Of a stretch of 64,000 nt of DNA, positions 44,050 through 53,377 are shown one piece after another. The notes beneath the pieces are model-generated. The model ran no database searches. It had not been told where the DNA came from and worked only from the letters and a program-made list of their open reading frames with translations. The stretch lies in the NCBI GenBank assembly GCA_963662815.2, contig CAXXWA010000020.1, positions 372,001 to 436,000 on the forward strand. Direction: 5' to 3'. The number at the start of each line of letters is the position of its first letter. Within the stretch, counting starts at the first letter, position 1. This DNA comes from JAPPHA01 sp963662815 (GTDB taxonomy: Bacteria > Pseudomonadota > Alphaproteobacteria > Rhodobacterales > Rhodobacteraceae). Made by a program: the position numbers and the translations under genes.

Positions 44050-45435
44050 TCAGAAATCAGGCGTGACAGGACTGTGCCCGCATTCGCATGGTGTCCGGTG
44101 ACATTTCCGGCAGACGCGCGATCGCCGGTTCCAGGCATTCCTTTCCTGGATGTCCTCCCCCGTCACCCCGTAAAGGAAGGCGGAGACGGGCGAGGCCCGG
44201 TTGGCCGTTTCGGACAGGATCCCGACCATCCTTGACCGGTCCCTTTCGATAAGATCTTCGAAAAGCGCATCGACTAGGCCCGGGATCCCCTCGTCCGGCA
44301 TCCTGTCGCGAAACACCAGTCCCAGCGCGGCCGAAATCCGCGCCCGCTCTCGGATCTCGAGAACGTGCGGGACTCGCGGAACGGACATGGCCTGAACGTA
44401 GTCGTGCGCGGTCGTCTCGTAGGACAGGGCGACCGCTTCCCCCAGAAGGCCGGTTGCCCCCGTCTCGTAGAATTCGATCAGCCCGAGAATGTAGGGTGCC
44501 TGGTCAATCCCGATGAAGGTGAGCGGGGGCAGGCCGGCCCGCAGCAGCGGTTCGTTGGAAAGGAGCCGACCCATCCGCTTGTTGCCGTCCACGAACGCCT
44601 GCAGGTAGGAGATCCCCGCAAGCAGCAGGAAGGAAGCCTCGAACGGGTTCTCGACCCGATGTGCCTTGTCCAGAAGGTCGCCGAGCGCGAAAGCGAGAAG
44701 GACGTGATCGGACGAAGGACGGTAGCTGGTCGCCGAAATCCGGACCGCGCTGTGCCGGACGACGCCCAGGTCGGCCGGGTCCATCAGGTCGCGCATCATC
44801 AGGACGTGACGACGGCGCACCCCTTCCGCATCGGGAAAGGCTTCCCCAACCCCGTCGATCATGGCGGAAATGGCCGCCTTGTGGTTCAGGATCATGGCCG
44901 TCTCCAGCCGGTCCCGGCCCGAGGCGCTCTGGCCGTACTTGATCAGGATCTCCGTCGAGAGGTGGTCATAGGTGTTACCCTCCAGGTTCGATGAGGCCCA
45001 GGAAAGGTCGACCAGGAACCGTTCCGCGATCGCCCGGCTGTAGGTCGAGGCGTCAAGACCCGGCGCGCCCGCCTGATCAACCGCCGCCTGCATCCGGGCC
45101 GCAGAGTCCTCCGGCAGCCAGCGGGTCTTGTTCGGGACGTAGCGGCCGACCCGGTCAGGATCATAAGGGATCGGGGTGCGACGTCGCGGGTCCGTCGCCA
45201 CGCGCCGCGCGTCCGGCGTGAGAAAGAACCTTGCACCGCGAGTCTCCCCCTCCTTGACGATGAGGCCCCGACCAATCAGGCCGTTCATGACACGTGACAT
45301 CGTTGCCTGACTGGGTGCGTCGCGCATGCGAGACATCAGCTCGCGTTGGCTGACAGGGTGGGGACTGCGCAGCAATGCCTCCACTACAGCGCGTTCCCGC
45401 GGGTTCAGGTTCCGGATTTCAGCGATGGCGTGCAC
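44050..45435 (-). CDS. Fic-family protein with non-canonical active-site motif
   Basis: A 461-residue protein. A winged-helix region (about 10-75: HPVSQRELMSRMRDAPSQAT) precedes a Fic domain. The segment SSNLEGN (148-154) fits the inhibitory helix motif (S/T)xxxE(G/N) of autoinhibited Fic proteins. The catalytic loop is YLQAFVDGNKRMGRLLSN (277-294). The usual HPFx(D/E)GNGRxxR is thus changed: Gln replaces the catalytic His and Lys-Arg replaces Gly-Arg. A related LQPFEDVNKR subgroup exists, so this may be a family variant and not a mutation. The C-terminus has a small Cys cluster (CRKCHRTPCECG). It may AMPylate a target or act as a transcriptional regulator. Confidence 0.85.
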   Translation of the reverse strand: MHAIAEIRNLNPRERAVVEALLRSPHPVSQRELMSRMRDAPSQATMSRVMNGLIGRGLIVKEGETRGARFFLTPDARRVATDPRRRTPIPYDPDRVGRYVPNKTRWLPEDSAARMQAAVDQAGAPGLDASTYSRAIAERFLVDLSWASSNLEGNTYDHLSTEILIKYGQSASGRDRLETAMILNHKAAISAMIDGVGEAFPDAEGVRRRHVLMMRDLMDPADLGVVRHSAVRISATSYRPSSDHVLLAFALGDLLDKAHRVENPFEASFLLLAGISYLQAFVDGNKRMGRLLSNEPLLRAGLPPLTFIGIDQAPYILGLIEFYETGATGLLGEAVALSYETTAHDYVQAMSVPRVPHVLEIRERARISAALGLVFRDRMPDEGIPGLVDALFEDLIERDRSRMVGILSETANRASPVSAFLYGVTGEDIQERNAWNRRSRVCRKCHRTPCECGHSPVTPDF

Positions 45436-45480
45436 GTGATTTCCAATTAATTCATGATTTATTCATTTAGCGCAAGTCTG
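45436..45480 (-). promoter_or_regulatory. AT-rich repeat region upstream of the Fic gene
   Basis: ATGAATAAATCATGAATTAA on the minus strand contains two direct ATGAAT repeats immediately before the Fic start. It is a plausible autoregulatory site for the N-terminal winged helix, but this is inferred only from position and base composition. Confidence 0.35.
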
Positions 45481-45598
45481 GGCTCCATGCAAGGCGCATG
45501 CATGAATGTGAAACCTTTAAATGCTGGAATCATTGGATAAAAATCCGGTACGCCAATCCGTGAATGAACAGCGGATAAATTCACGAGCTAGCAATTCA

Positions 45599-45790
45599 GG
45601 ACGTATTCCGCAGCTTGATGGCGTCCTCGCGCAACATGGTCCAGCCATTGTCCTCGACCCGTGCAATGATCTCGACGACCTCCTCACGGACATCGTTCAG
45701 CCTCCCCTGCTCGCAGCCTTTGTCAGGAGCCTCGCGCAGCTCCTGCATGATCCGGCAGGCTGTCGTCCGCCCGACCCCCAGCTGCTAAGC
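45599..45790 (-). pseudogene. helix-turn-helix protein remnant
   Basis: On the minus strand one frame reads QLGVGRTTACRIMQELREAP then DVREEVVEIIARVEDNG and WTMLREDAIKLRN, ending at a TGA, with an amber codon just before the HTH. The first part is a plausible HTH of a recombinase or transposase. No more of the gene is recognised. Confidence 0.35.
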
Positions 45791-45894
45791 CGCCCGCCGA
45801 CGGACAGCCCGAAACCGGCTGGAGACGGCCACGATCCTGGAACACAATTCGGCCTTATCGAAGTCAGAACACGCGAACGACACCGGTCGGCCAT

Positions 45895-46024
45895 CGCTTC
45901 ATGCCGAAACGGATTCTGCCATCCAAGAGTTCATCGACAACGGAACGTCCGTCACCAAGGCCGCAAGATGCCTCGGGAAAGGTAGATCGACCGTATGCTG
46001 GGTGCTTCTGGGAAACGAACCATA
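45895..46024 (+). pseudogene. resolvase-type C-terminal helix-turn-helix fragment
   Basis: On the plus strand ETDSAIQEFIDNGTSVTKAA then RCLGKGRSTVCWVL ends at TAG. This resembles the Hin-like C-terminal HTH of serine recombinases (I---I-NG-SV--AAR-LG-GRSTV). The catalytic domain is not upstream in any frame. Confidence 0.4.
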
Positions 46025-46170
46025 GCAATCGTTGTCGGTCCTTTCCTCCTTGGACAGCGTGGTCCCGCGCACAAACCATCCGAGTTGGGCTTAAACCCGG
46101 AACCACCAAAATCTGCGAGGTCAATTGACGTGAACGATTCGAAAGGGCCTAGTATCGATTACTTGACGGT

Positions 46171-46410
46171 TCATGCTGCAAGCTTTCGATCCGTTTCACG
46201 GGTCACAGGGGTTGCCCACGCAAACGCCCCTTGCCGTGCAGATGCGCCAAGCCCGGACGCCATGATGTTGCGGGCCGCGTTCAGGTTCGTATTTTCCGCA
46301 TGGCCACAGGCCATGCGCATAAAGTCTGATTGCGTGCGACGAGACGCCTTGCCGATGTTCCCGCACACATAGCAGGTCTGACACTTGTAGGCAGGGTAAG
46401 CCGGAACTTC
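46171..46410 (-). pseudogene. TnpB (IS605/IS200 OrfB) C-terminal fragment
   Basis: The minus-strand frame reads CQTCYVCGNIGKASRRTQSD then MACGHAENTNLNAARNIMAS, ending at a stop at 46171. This is the TnpB zinc-ribbon and final RuvC acidic segment (C-x2-C, then CGH, then A-LNAA-NI). Only about 75 residues remain; the RuvC-I and II parts are missing. TnpB is the RNA-guided nuclease ancestor of Cas12, but this copy cannot be active. Confidence 0.75.
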
Positions 46411-46570
46411 ATGGGGAAGGAAAGCATGGATTCTGCATGAAAACCGTTGTTATTCAGGGGTTTTCCGGCCCGGCAGGCGTCGCTCAGCCTGGCATCCTCA
46501 TGGGAACATCCTGGCCGTGCCCGACCCCGAGCAGCCCGAAGGCCTGCTCCCGGTGATTTCCCTGGATTGC

Positions 46571-48215
46571 CTATCGTTGGGACAGAGCCCAGTTGGGATC
46601 AGTGAAGACGGGCAGATGCAGCGGCGCAAGGGGGGTCTTTCCCGCGATGTGGTCCGCAGCCTTTTCGCCGATCATCATGGTGGGGCAGTTCAGGTTGGCC
46701 GAAGGGATGCGAGGCATGATCGACGCATCCGCAACCCGCAGTCCCCGTGACACCCCTGACGCGGCAATGACTGTCGACGACCGCCTGATCGTCATCGCCC
46801 ATGCGGCAGGTTCCGCAAGGGTGGTAGGACGAATGGCACGTCTCCCTGAGCCAGGATTCCAGGTCGCTGTCGCTGACCACTGCGTCACCCGGAGACAGCT
46901 CGGGCCCGGCAAATCCGGACAGCGCAGGCTGACGCAGGAGTTCGCGGGACAACGAGAAACCGGCCTTGAGATCTTCCAGGTCCTGCGCGTGCTCGAGCAA
47001 ATTGAACCGGATCCGGGGCATTTCCCGCACTCGGCGCCCGCGAAGCCGCACGAATCCCCTGCTGAGCGGGCGCTGGCTGGAAAACTGAAGTTGAAACGCA
47101 TGTCGCCTGACGAATTCGGCGCTCCCTTCCGCCACCGCGATGGGGAACAGGGCGACCTGGAGATCGGGGACTCTCACGCCCGCCTTCGACCGAACGAATG
47201 CGACCGCGTCAAAGTGGTTGCTCGAAAGAACGCCGCGCCGGAACCACAACCACTCGATCGCACCCCGCGCAAGGGCGGCCCAGCCGAGAGCGCCGAACAG
47301 GGTCACGGGTTCGCTGCAGGCGACCTGAACGGAGGTGAGCGGATGGTCCATCAGGTTTTCGCCGACTCCCGGCAAATCCCGGACGACCTCTATTCCGAAT
47401 TCGCGAAGATGCTCTGCCGGTCCGATTCCGGAGCGCATGAGCAGTACGGGGCTGTTGAACGCGCCGGCGCAAATCACGACCTCGCGTCTTGCGTGCACGG
47501 TCCTTGTCGCTCCGCCCTGCAGGATCTCGACCCCGGCCGCCCGCCGTCCGCTGAACAGCACGCGAGCGACCATCCGGCGGGTCCGGATGCAAAGGTTCTT
47601 CGGAGGATTTCGAAGATAGCAAACCGCCGCCGAGGCGCGCCGGCCGGCCGCAATGTTCTTTGGAAGAAGTCCGAAACCGTCCTGCTGGAACCCGTTGACG
47701 TCGTCGGTGGAACGGTAGCCCGCCTGGCTTCCGGCGGCCAGAAAGGCGCGAACCAGCGGACCGGGATCGGCAGTCGTCACGCCGACCGGTCCGGACGCTC
47801 CCCTGTATTCGCTGAACGGGCCGGACCACGCCTCGAGCCGCTTGAAATACGGCAGAACATCGGCATGGGACCAGCCGCGCGCGCCGGCCTCCGCCCAACC
47901 GTCGTAGTCCGACGGGTGACCCCGCAGATAGAGCTGACCATTGATCGACGACGATCCGCCAAGAACGCGGCCCCGAGGCTGAACCAGTTTCCGCGAATTG
48001 AGATGGGGTTCGGGTTCGGTCTCGTAGCTCCAGTTGAACTTGGTCGCATTGTAGGCGTAACGCATCGCGGCCGGGATGTGGAGCAGCGGGCTGCCGTCCC
48101 TCGGTCCGGCTTCGAGCAGCAGCACGCGGACCGACGGGTTCTCGGCCAGCCGCGCGGCCACGATGGCGCCGGCGCTGCCGGAGCCGACGACAATGTAGTC
48201 AAAGCTCGCCGCCAT
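46571..48215 (-). CDS. GMC-family choline/alcohol dehydrogenase, frameshifted near the 3' end
   Basis: An FAD enzyme of the glucose-methanol-choline family. N-terminal FAD motif YIVVGSGSAGAIVAARLAE and LLEAGP; QPRGRVLGGSSSINGQLYLR (GMC signature 1); AGAFNSPVLLMRSGIGP (signature 2); C-terminal HPCGTCRMGDD with the active-site His. At 46743-46746 four C occur on the plus strand where three would keep the frame; with that change it continues GLRVADASIMPRIPSANLNC and IGEKAADHIAG to the stop at 46571. As written, the main frame ends at 46599 with a nonsense tail. ATG 48215 used; the ATG-like residue at 48224 is TTG. It lies at the end of an aminotransferase-deacylase-GMC operon and may act on choline given the neighbouring choline-sulfatase. 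Confidence 0.85.
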
Positions 48216-48375
48216 GGCGTTCAATCGTTGCCCATCTCCGAAATCCAGGCGCAGGAGTCAGTTGCAAGGCACGCTGGTCCGGTCCGGCTGCGGTTCCGGC
48301 GGCACACTTGCGTTCGCAATGCGGCCGGCAGACGAACCTTCGCACGTCCCAGGAGCGGACAGGGCGCGGGACCAC

Positions 48376-49401
48376 TCACCCTGCACGAGGGCTCAACGTG
48401 AAGAACAGCGTATCGCCGACTTCGCAGAGGGCGGGCGTGCGCTTGCAGAAAACGACGCCGCCCTTGTTGAAACGCAGTTCCTCCGGGGGCTGCCAGGGCT
48501 CCTTGAGCGACCAGATGTAGCCTGCGAACTGACCGTCTTCCACTTCGTCGCCGAGGTTCGCCCTCGGTTCGAACATTCCGTCCCGATAGGCGTAGACGTA
48601 GTGGGCGTCCGTCTGCATGTCCATGAGCCGGACCTTGTGTTCGGGCTCGGGCAGGCGGAGGTCGGCCGCCAGAATGCCCAGTTCGCGCAAGCACCGCTTC
48701 ATGCCGTTGAACGCAAAATCGCGGATCCAGGGCCTGATTTTCCCGCCTCCGCCGAGTTCGGTCGACACATAGATGATGTTCCTCGGCAGTGCTTCGCCCG
48801 ACAGGGTCGTTTCATGCACCCTGTTTCCGACGATTCCGAGCGGAGCGCCGAAGAGCTCGAGGAACCGCATCTGCAGCGCGTCCTTCCGCTCGTCGCCCAT
48901 CAGGCGAATCTTGACTGAAGGGTAGTGGTCGATCGACTTGCCGGCGGAGTGAAGGTCGAAGATGGCTTCCGCCCGGTGCAGGAGATGGTTGACCACGTAC
49001 CAGGCGATCATTTCCGTCGGCGAGCCGTACTGGTCGCCGGGGAACAGCCGGTTGAGATTTGCCTCTCCCGTCCAGTCCAGCGGCGACGTGCGGCGCCCGG
49101 CGTAGAAGGCTGGCGCGTTCGCCGCCGGCAGAAAGATGATCTGGCCGGAAACGTCGGAAGGCTCGAGGGTTTGGTACAACCCGTTGCAAACGGATACGCC
49201 TTCGTATTCGTCGCCGTGGTTGGCGCCGACGAGGATGGCGCACGGGCCGTCGCCGTTCCGGATCGACATGACCGGAACCGGGAGCCAGCCATAGGCGGAA
49301 CGGTCGGAGGAAAACTGGATGCGGATGTAGCCGAAATGCTTGCCGTCTTCGTCGAAGTCGACTTCGCATGACGGCGCAAGGCTGACTTTGGGACAGGGCA
49401 T
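48376..49401 (-). CDS. M14-family deacylase (succinylglutamate desuccinylase/aspartoacylase family, DoeB-like)
   Basis: A 341-residue zinc-dependent deacylase. Zinc ligands are in LVGANHGDEYEG (His and Glu) and FDLHSAGKS (His), with NLNRLFPGD between them. A C-terminal beta domain has GMFEPRANLGDEV and GYIWSL. DoeB, which removes acetyl from N-alpha-acetyl-2,4-diaminobutyrate in ectoine breakdown, belongs to this subgroup, and the surrounding ABC transporter and M24 gene support a related substrate. The exact acyl substrate is inferred. It starts 23 bp after the aminotransferase stop. Confidence 0.78.
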   Translation of the reverse strand: MPCPKVSLAPSCEVDFDEDGKHFGYIRIQFSSDRSAYGWLPVPVMSIRNGDGPCAILVGANHGDEYEGVSVCNGLYQTLEPSDVSGQIIFLPAANAPAFYAGRRTSPLDWTGEANLNRLFPGDQYGSPTEMIAWYVVNHLLHRAEAIFDLHSAGKSIDHYPSVKIRLMGDERKDALQMRFLELFGAPLGIVGNRVHETTLSGEALPRNIIYVSTELGGGGKIRPWIRDFAFNGMKRCLRELGILAADLRLPEPEHKVRLMDMQTDAHYVYAYRDGMFEPRANLGDEVEDGQFAGYIWSLKEPWQPPEELRFNKGGVVFCKRTPALCEVGDTLFFTLSPRAG

Positions 49402-49424
49402 TTTCGAATTCCTCTGCTGGTTGT

Positions 49425-50609
49425 TCAGTGGGGCGACTCAGTGGATCCGGATGACCGGACGGCCGCGGCAAGCAGCCGGATCCCCTCTCGAATCCGGTCT
49501 TCGTCCTCGAAGCTGTAGGCCAGACGCAGGAAATTGCCGGGATCGTCGCCGGGAAAGCTCAGGCGCCCCGACGAGCCTTCGACGCCGTTACGGATGCCCT
49601 GCTCGACCACCCGCTCGGCGATGACGTCCCCGGGCAAGCGGACCCAAAGGAAATAGCCGCCGTCCGGCGTTCGCACGGTTGCTTCGGGAAGGTGCTCGGC
49701 GAGGGCTTCGATCATCGTGTTCCTGTGGCTTCGCATCTGGTCCGTCAACTCGGAAATGTGTCGGCCGATCCTGCCCGACCGCATGAGCTGAATCACGATC
49801 CGCTGCGCGAAGGTGTTAGAACCGCCGTCGGCCTTCTGCATCGCCATCCGCCGGATGACGCCGGCATCGCCGATGGCCCAGCCGACTCGCAGCCCGGGCG
49901 CCAGGGTTTTCGACACGGTTCCGAGCGAAATCACGTTGCCGGTCGTGTCCAGCGCCTTGATCGGCGGCACCGCTTGCCCGCCAAAGCGGATTCGGCGGTA
50001 GGGATCGTCCTCGCAGATCAGGAAGTTGTAGCGCCGGGCCAGTTCCAGTATCTCCCGGCGTCGCCGGAGGCCCGTCGTGATTCCGGTCGGATTGTGGAAG
50101 TCCGGGACATCGAACAGCAGTTTCGGCATGGGCTCCGCGTTGGCCTCGAATCGCCTGAGCCTGACTTCAAGCTCTTCGCTGGAGAGACCGTCCTCGTCCT
50201 GTCCGACATCGACGAAGTGGGCGCCATGCATGCGCATGATGTGAATCGCGGTCATGTAGGACGGGCGGGTCACGATGATCCGGTCGCCCGGTTCGACAAA
50301 TACCCGGCACGCCAGGTCCAGCGCGCTCTTCGCCCCGTAGGTGACAAGTACGTTCTCGGGGCGCGCCGATATCCCGTCCTCGGAAACAAACCGGCAGATT
50401 TCCTCGCGCAGATCGTCGAGTCCCATCAACGGACCGTACTGCATGGCCTCTTCCCGAAGCTGGCCGACCGCTTCGGCCGCTTCCCGAACGACATCCGGCA
50501 GCAGCGGCGGATACGCCGCCCCGCTGCCGAGCGCGATCGTGCCGGGTTCATGGTCGAATACCGAACGTCCGAGCATTTCGGACCGGCGCGCAAACCGGAA
50601 TCCCGTCAT
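49425..50609 (-). CDS. PLP-dependent aminotransferase, fold type I (class I/II)
   Basis: 394 residues with YGPLMGLDDLREEICRF, VTYGAKSALDLACRVFVEPG, FDVPDFHNPTGITT and CEDDPYRRIRF. The PLP lysine is in SLGTVSKTLAPGLRVGW, and the C-terminal GGYFLWVRLP is present. It resembles 2-aminoadipate-type (LysN/MocR-like) aminotransferases but has no N-terminal GntR domain, so it is a metabolic enzyme. First gene of the leftward operon. In ectoine-type loci an aminotransferase converts diaminobutyrate further; that role here is inference. Confidence 0.83.
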   Translation of the reverse strand: MTGFRFARRSEMLGRSVFDHEPGTIALGSGAAYPPLLPDVVREAAEAVGQLREEAMQYGPLMGLDDLREEICRFVSEDGISARPENVLVTYGAKSALDLACRVFVEPGDRIIVTRPSYMTAIHIMRMHGAHFVDVGQDEDGLSSEELEVRLRRFEANAEPMPKLLFDVPDFHNPTGITTGLRRRREILELARRYNFLICEDDPYRRIRFGGQAVPPIKALDTTGNVISLGTVSKTLAPGLRVGWAIGDAGVIRRMAMQKADGGSNTFAQRIVIQLMRSGRIGRHISELTDQMRSHRNTMIEALAEHLPEATVRTPDGGYFLWVRLPGDVIAERVVEQGIRNGVEGSSGRLSFPGDDPGNFLRLAYSFEDEDRIREGIRLLAAAVRSSGSTESPH

Positions 50610-51160
50610 GGCCGCACCGCGCGGCGGGAGGCGGCCGACCCGACGAGGCGGATGGCAGGTTCCGGCGTGCCCGGCCCCCGATCTTCCGAGGCTGTGAAAA
50701 CCGCTTCCGCTCCTTGGTCAAGGCAGGCAGGCCGCCCCAGGCATGGTGCCGGTCTTCCGCCGCGCTCCGGCGCGGTGCCCGCTGCTCCGGACGTCCCGCC
50801 CGTCAGTTCGCGAACGCCGAATGCCCGGCCGTCGCGTGCCGACCCTTGCCCGCCCGGAATGGGAAGCCGGCCGGTTTTCGCGCCGCTCCACCGCGGCGCC
50901 GGTCGCCGGACGCCCGCGAAACGGTCGCCCCGGATACCGTCGGACGCAACGCGCAGCTGGTGCATCTGCATCATTCCAGTCGGACGCCCGCTGACGTCCA
51001 GTCGTCTCCGCTCCGCCGGTCGATCTCTGTCACGTCGGCAAGGTCCGGACGCGCAATCGGTTCATGATGGGCATCGCTCCGCCAACCCTTTCGCAAAAAA
51101 CAACTTGAAATAAATTATATATTATCTAGTATCGAAAACGGTTCAAGTCGAAACTGCAAA
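50610..51160. other. divergent promoter region of the solute locus
   Basis: A 550-bp spacer between the two arms of the locus. It is GC-rich except for an AT-rich block at 51095-51140 that contains the promoter for the rightward arm. No credible gene inside. Confidence 0.5.
51105..51132 (+). promoter_or_regulatory. candidate promoter of the M24/ABC transporter arm
   Basis: TTGAAA and TAGTAT are 16 bp apart in a strongly AT-rich block (AATTATATATTATCTAGTAT), 28 bp before the M24 gene. The partly palindromic spacer may be a regulator site, possibly for the GntR protein at the end of the cluster. Confidence 0.45.
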
Positions 51161-52327
51161 ATGACATCACCGGAATACGCGGACTTTCCCCGCGAGGAAT
51201 TCGATTCCCGTTTCGCCCGGACGCGCGCGCTCATGGCCGAAAGGCAGATCGACGCCCTGTTCGTCACCGAACGGCTCAACTACCAGTACTTCACCGGACA
51301 CCGCTCGGAACAGTGCGCCGTAGACAAGATTCGGTCCTACATGTTCATCCTTCCGAAGGATGAAGATCCGACATTGATCACCATGCCGTTCGAAGTCGCG
51401 CAGGTCGAACAGACGTCCTACATCACGGACATCCGGACGACCGGCAGCCTGACCGGCCACCCGGAGTTCGTCGCCGGCGTCCTGTCGGAACTCGGCCTTT
51501 CGCGAGCCCGCATCGGCTGCGAACTCGGGCGCGAACAGTACCTCGGCATCAGCTATCTGGGTTTCCGGGACGTGATGAACGGCCTTCCGCACGCCGAATT
51601 CGTCGACGCCGCCGACATCATACTCGCGGTTCGCAACGTGAAGTCGCCGCTGGAGATCGCCTACATTCGCCGCGCCGCCGCGATCAACGCCGAGGCGCAG
51701 GCGAGGACGTTCCGGGACGTTCGCGCCGGAATGACGGAAAACGCGGTCGCCGGAATCCTGCGCCAGAACCTCGTCGCCGGCGGCGGCGAGAAGATCTCGC
51801 TCCTCTGCGTTCTCTCAGGCGCCAACGAAAAGGGAATCGTGCTGCTGCCGACGGATCGCGTCATCCGAAAGGGCGAGACGCTCGGATTCGATGTCGGCGT
51901 GTCGTACCGCGGATACTGGTCCGATCTTGCGAGAACCGCCTCCGTCGGACCGCCGTCGGGCGAGCTCGCGGAATTTTACGGCTGGATGATGCAGCTGCGC
52001 AATGACTGCAACCGGCAGCTGCGCGCCGGAAACAGCCCGTCCGACGTCATCGACGTGGTCGACGGCTACCTGAGCGAACGCGGACTCCGGACCATGGGGG
52101 TCGGGCGGGTCGGGCACGGGGTGGGCATCGAGACGACCGAATATCCATCGCTCGCGGCATTCGAGGACATCACCTTCGAAGCCGGCAACGTCTTCGCCTG
52201 CAACCCGAACTTTTCCAATCACCTCGGCTTCATTAATGCTGAAGACAACTGGGCGGTGACCGACAGCGACCCGGATCTGCTGTCGGCCCCGGCGGCGGAG
52301 TGGGAGATACCGACCGTCGATGCGTGA
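51161..52327 (+). CDS. M24-family (Xaa-Pro peptidase-like) hydrolase
   Basis: 388 residues with the N-terminal creatinase-like domain (FARTRALMAERQIDALFVTE, RLNYQYFTGHRS) and the C-terminal pita-bread domain. Metal ligands in FDVGVSYRGYWSDLART (two Asp) and GVGRVGHGVGIETTEYPS (His). The position that normally carries a metal-binding Glu (GMVFTxEP) reads NVFACNPNFSN, so one ligand appears changed. The last Glu motif is NAEDNWAVTD. DoeA ectoine hydrolase belongs to this superfamily, but I cannot decide between a peptidase and an amide-ring hydrolase. First gene of the rightward arm. Confidence 0.8.
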   Translation: MTSPEYADFPREEFDSRFARTRALMAERQIDALFVTERLNYQYFTGHRSEQCAVDKIRSYMFILPKDEDPTLITMPFEVAQVEQTSYITDIRTTGSLTGHPEFVAGVLSELGLSRARIGCELGREQYLGISYLGFRDVMNGLPHAEFVDAADIILAVRNVKSPLEIAYIRRAAAINAEAQARTFRDVRAGMTENAVAGILRQNLVAGGGEKISLLCVLSGANEKGIVLLPTDRVIRKGETLGFDVGVSYRGYWSDLARTASVGPPSGELAEFYGWMMQLRNDCNRQLRAGNSPSDVIDVVDGYLSERGLRTMGVGRVGHGVGIETTEYPSLAAFEDITFEAGNVFACNPNFSNHLGFINAEDNWAVTDSDPDLLSAPAAEWEIPTVDA

Positions 52328-52409
52328 ACGGGCAGGAGCCGGCGCATCGGCAACCCCCGGAAGTGCATCGACGCACAAGAAGCAACGTCAGACAGGAAGG
52401 AGAGACGTC

Positions 52410-53259
52410 ATGACAGTTTGGAAGCAGAAAATCCTCGCATTGGGAATCGCGGGCGCGTTGGCGGTCGGATCGACGGCCGTTCAGGCCAAGGGCCTGATGG
52501 ACCGGGCCACGGGCGACGGCCTGAACGTGGCATTCTACAACTTCAAGCCCTATGCGTATGTCGACGAAAACGGCGAACTGACCGGCACCGACGTCGATAC
52601 GCTGAGAGCGGTCCTCGGAAAACTCGGCGGCCAGATCGCCGATGCCAAGGCGATCGAATGGGGGCGCATTGATCCCGGGCGTCAAGTCGAACCGCTTCGA
52701 CGTCGTCGCCGCAGGCATGTTCGTGACGCCGAAACGATGCGCCGAAGTTCGTTTCTCGGAACCCACTTTCGGAATCCAGCAAACCCTGATCGTGACGAAA
52801 GGCAACCCGCACGGCGTAACCGACTATGACTCCATCGCCGAAATGGGCCTCACGGTCGCGGTGGTCTCGGGCGCCGCGCAAGCCGGGTATGCCGAAGCCT
52901 CGGGCGTGCCGGATGACAAGATCATGCAGATCCCCGACAACCCGACGGCGATTGCGGCCCTCCGCGCCGACCGCGCCCAGGTCTATGCGCTGTCCGTCCC
53001 GGGAAGCCGGGAAGTGGTCAAGGGCGTGCCGGAACAGGATCTTGAAATGGTTGCGCCCTTCAAGATCGTCGCCGGAAAGCTGGCCATGCCGCACGGCGCG
53101 TTCGCGTTCCGCAAGGACGACGGCGATTTCGTCGACGCATTCAACGCGGAACTCACGGCATTCGTAGGCTCACCCGAGCATCTCGCGATCTTCGAGAAGC
53201 ACGGGATGGAAGCGGACGAGCTTCCGTCCCAAAAGACGGCGGAGCTCTGCGAAGGGTAG
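52410..53259 (+). CDS. polar amino acid/ectoine-type ABC transporter substrate-binding protein (EhuB-like), frameshifted
   Basis: ATG at 52410 has GGAAGGAGAGACGTC upstream and a signal peptide (KILALGIAGALAVGSTAVQA). The mature part reads LNVAFYNFKPYAYVDENGEL then, after a shift, LIPGVKSNRFDVVAAGMFVT, PKRCAEVRFSEPTFG and PDNPTAIAALRADRAQVYAL. The frames join at a run of five G (52660-52664) where four would keep the frame and restore EWGALIPG. SBP family 3, closest in pattern to EhuB of ectoine transporters. As written the protein is truncated; a 1-nt insertion in the G-run may be a consensus error. The permease and ATPase genes follow after choline-sulfatase. Confidence 0.85.
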
Positions 53260-53377
53260 CCGCCTCTGGCAGCGCCTGAACCGCGCCAGCGCCGTCGCTC
53301 CCGGGCACGGCGCTGGCCCCGGGCAACGGCCATCAACCCGCCGACGTCCCGCTTGGGAGCGTCGAGGAACCTCGCAC

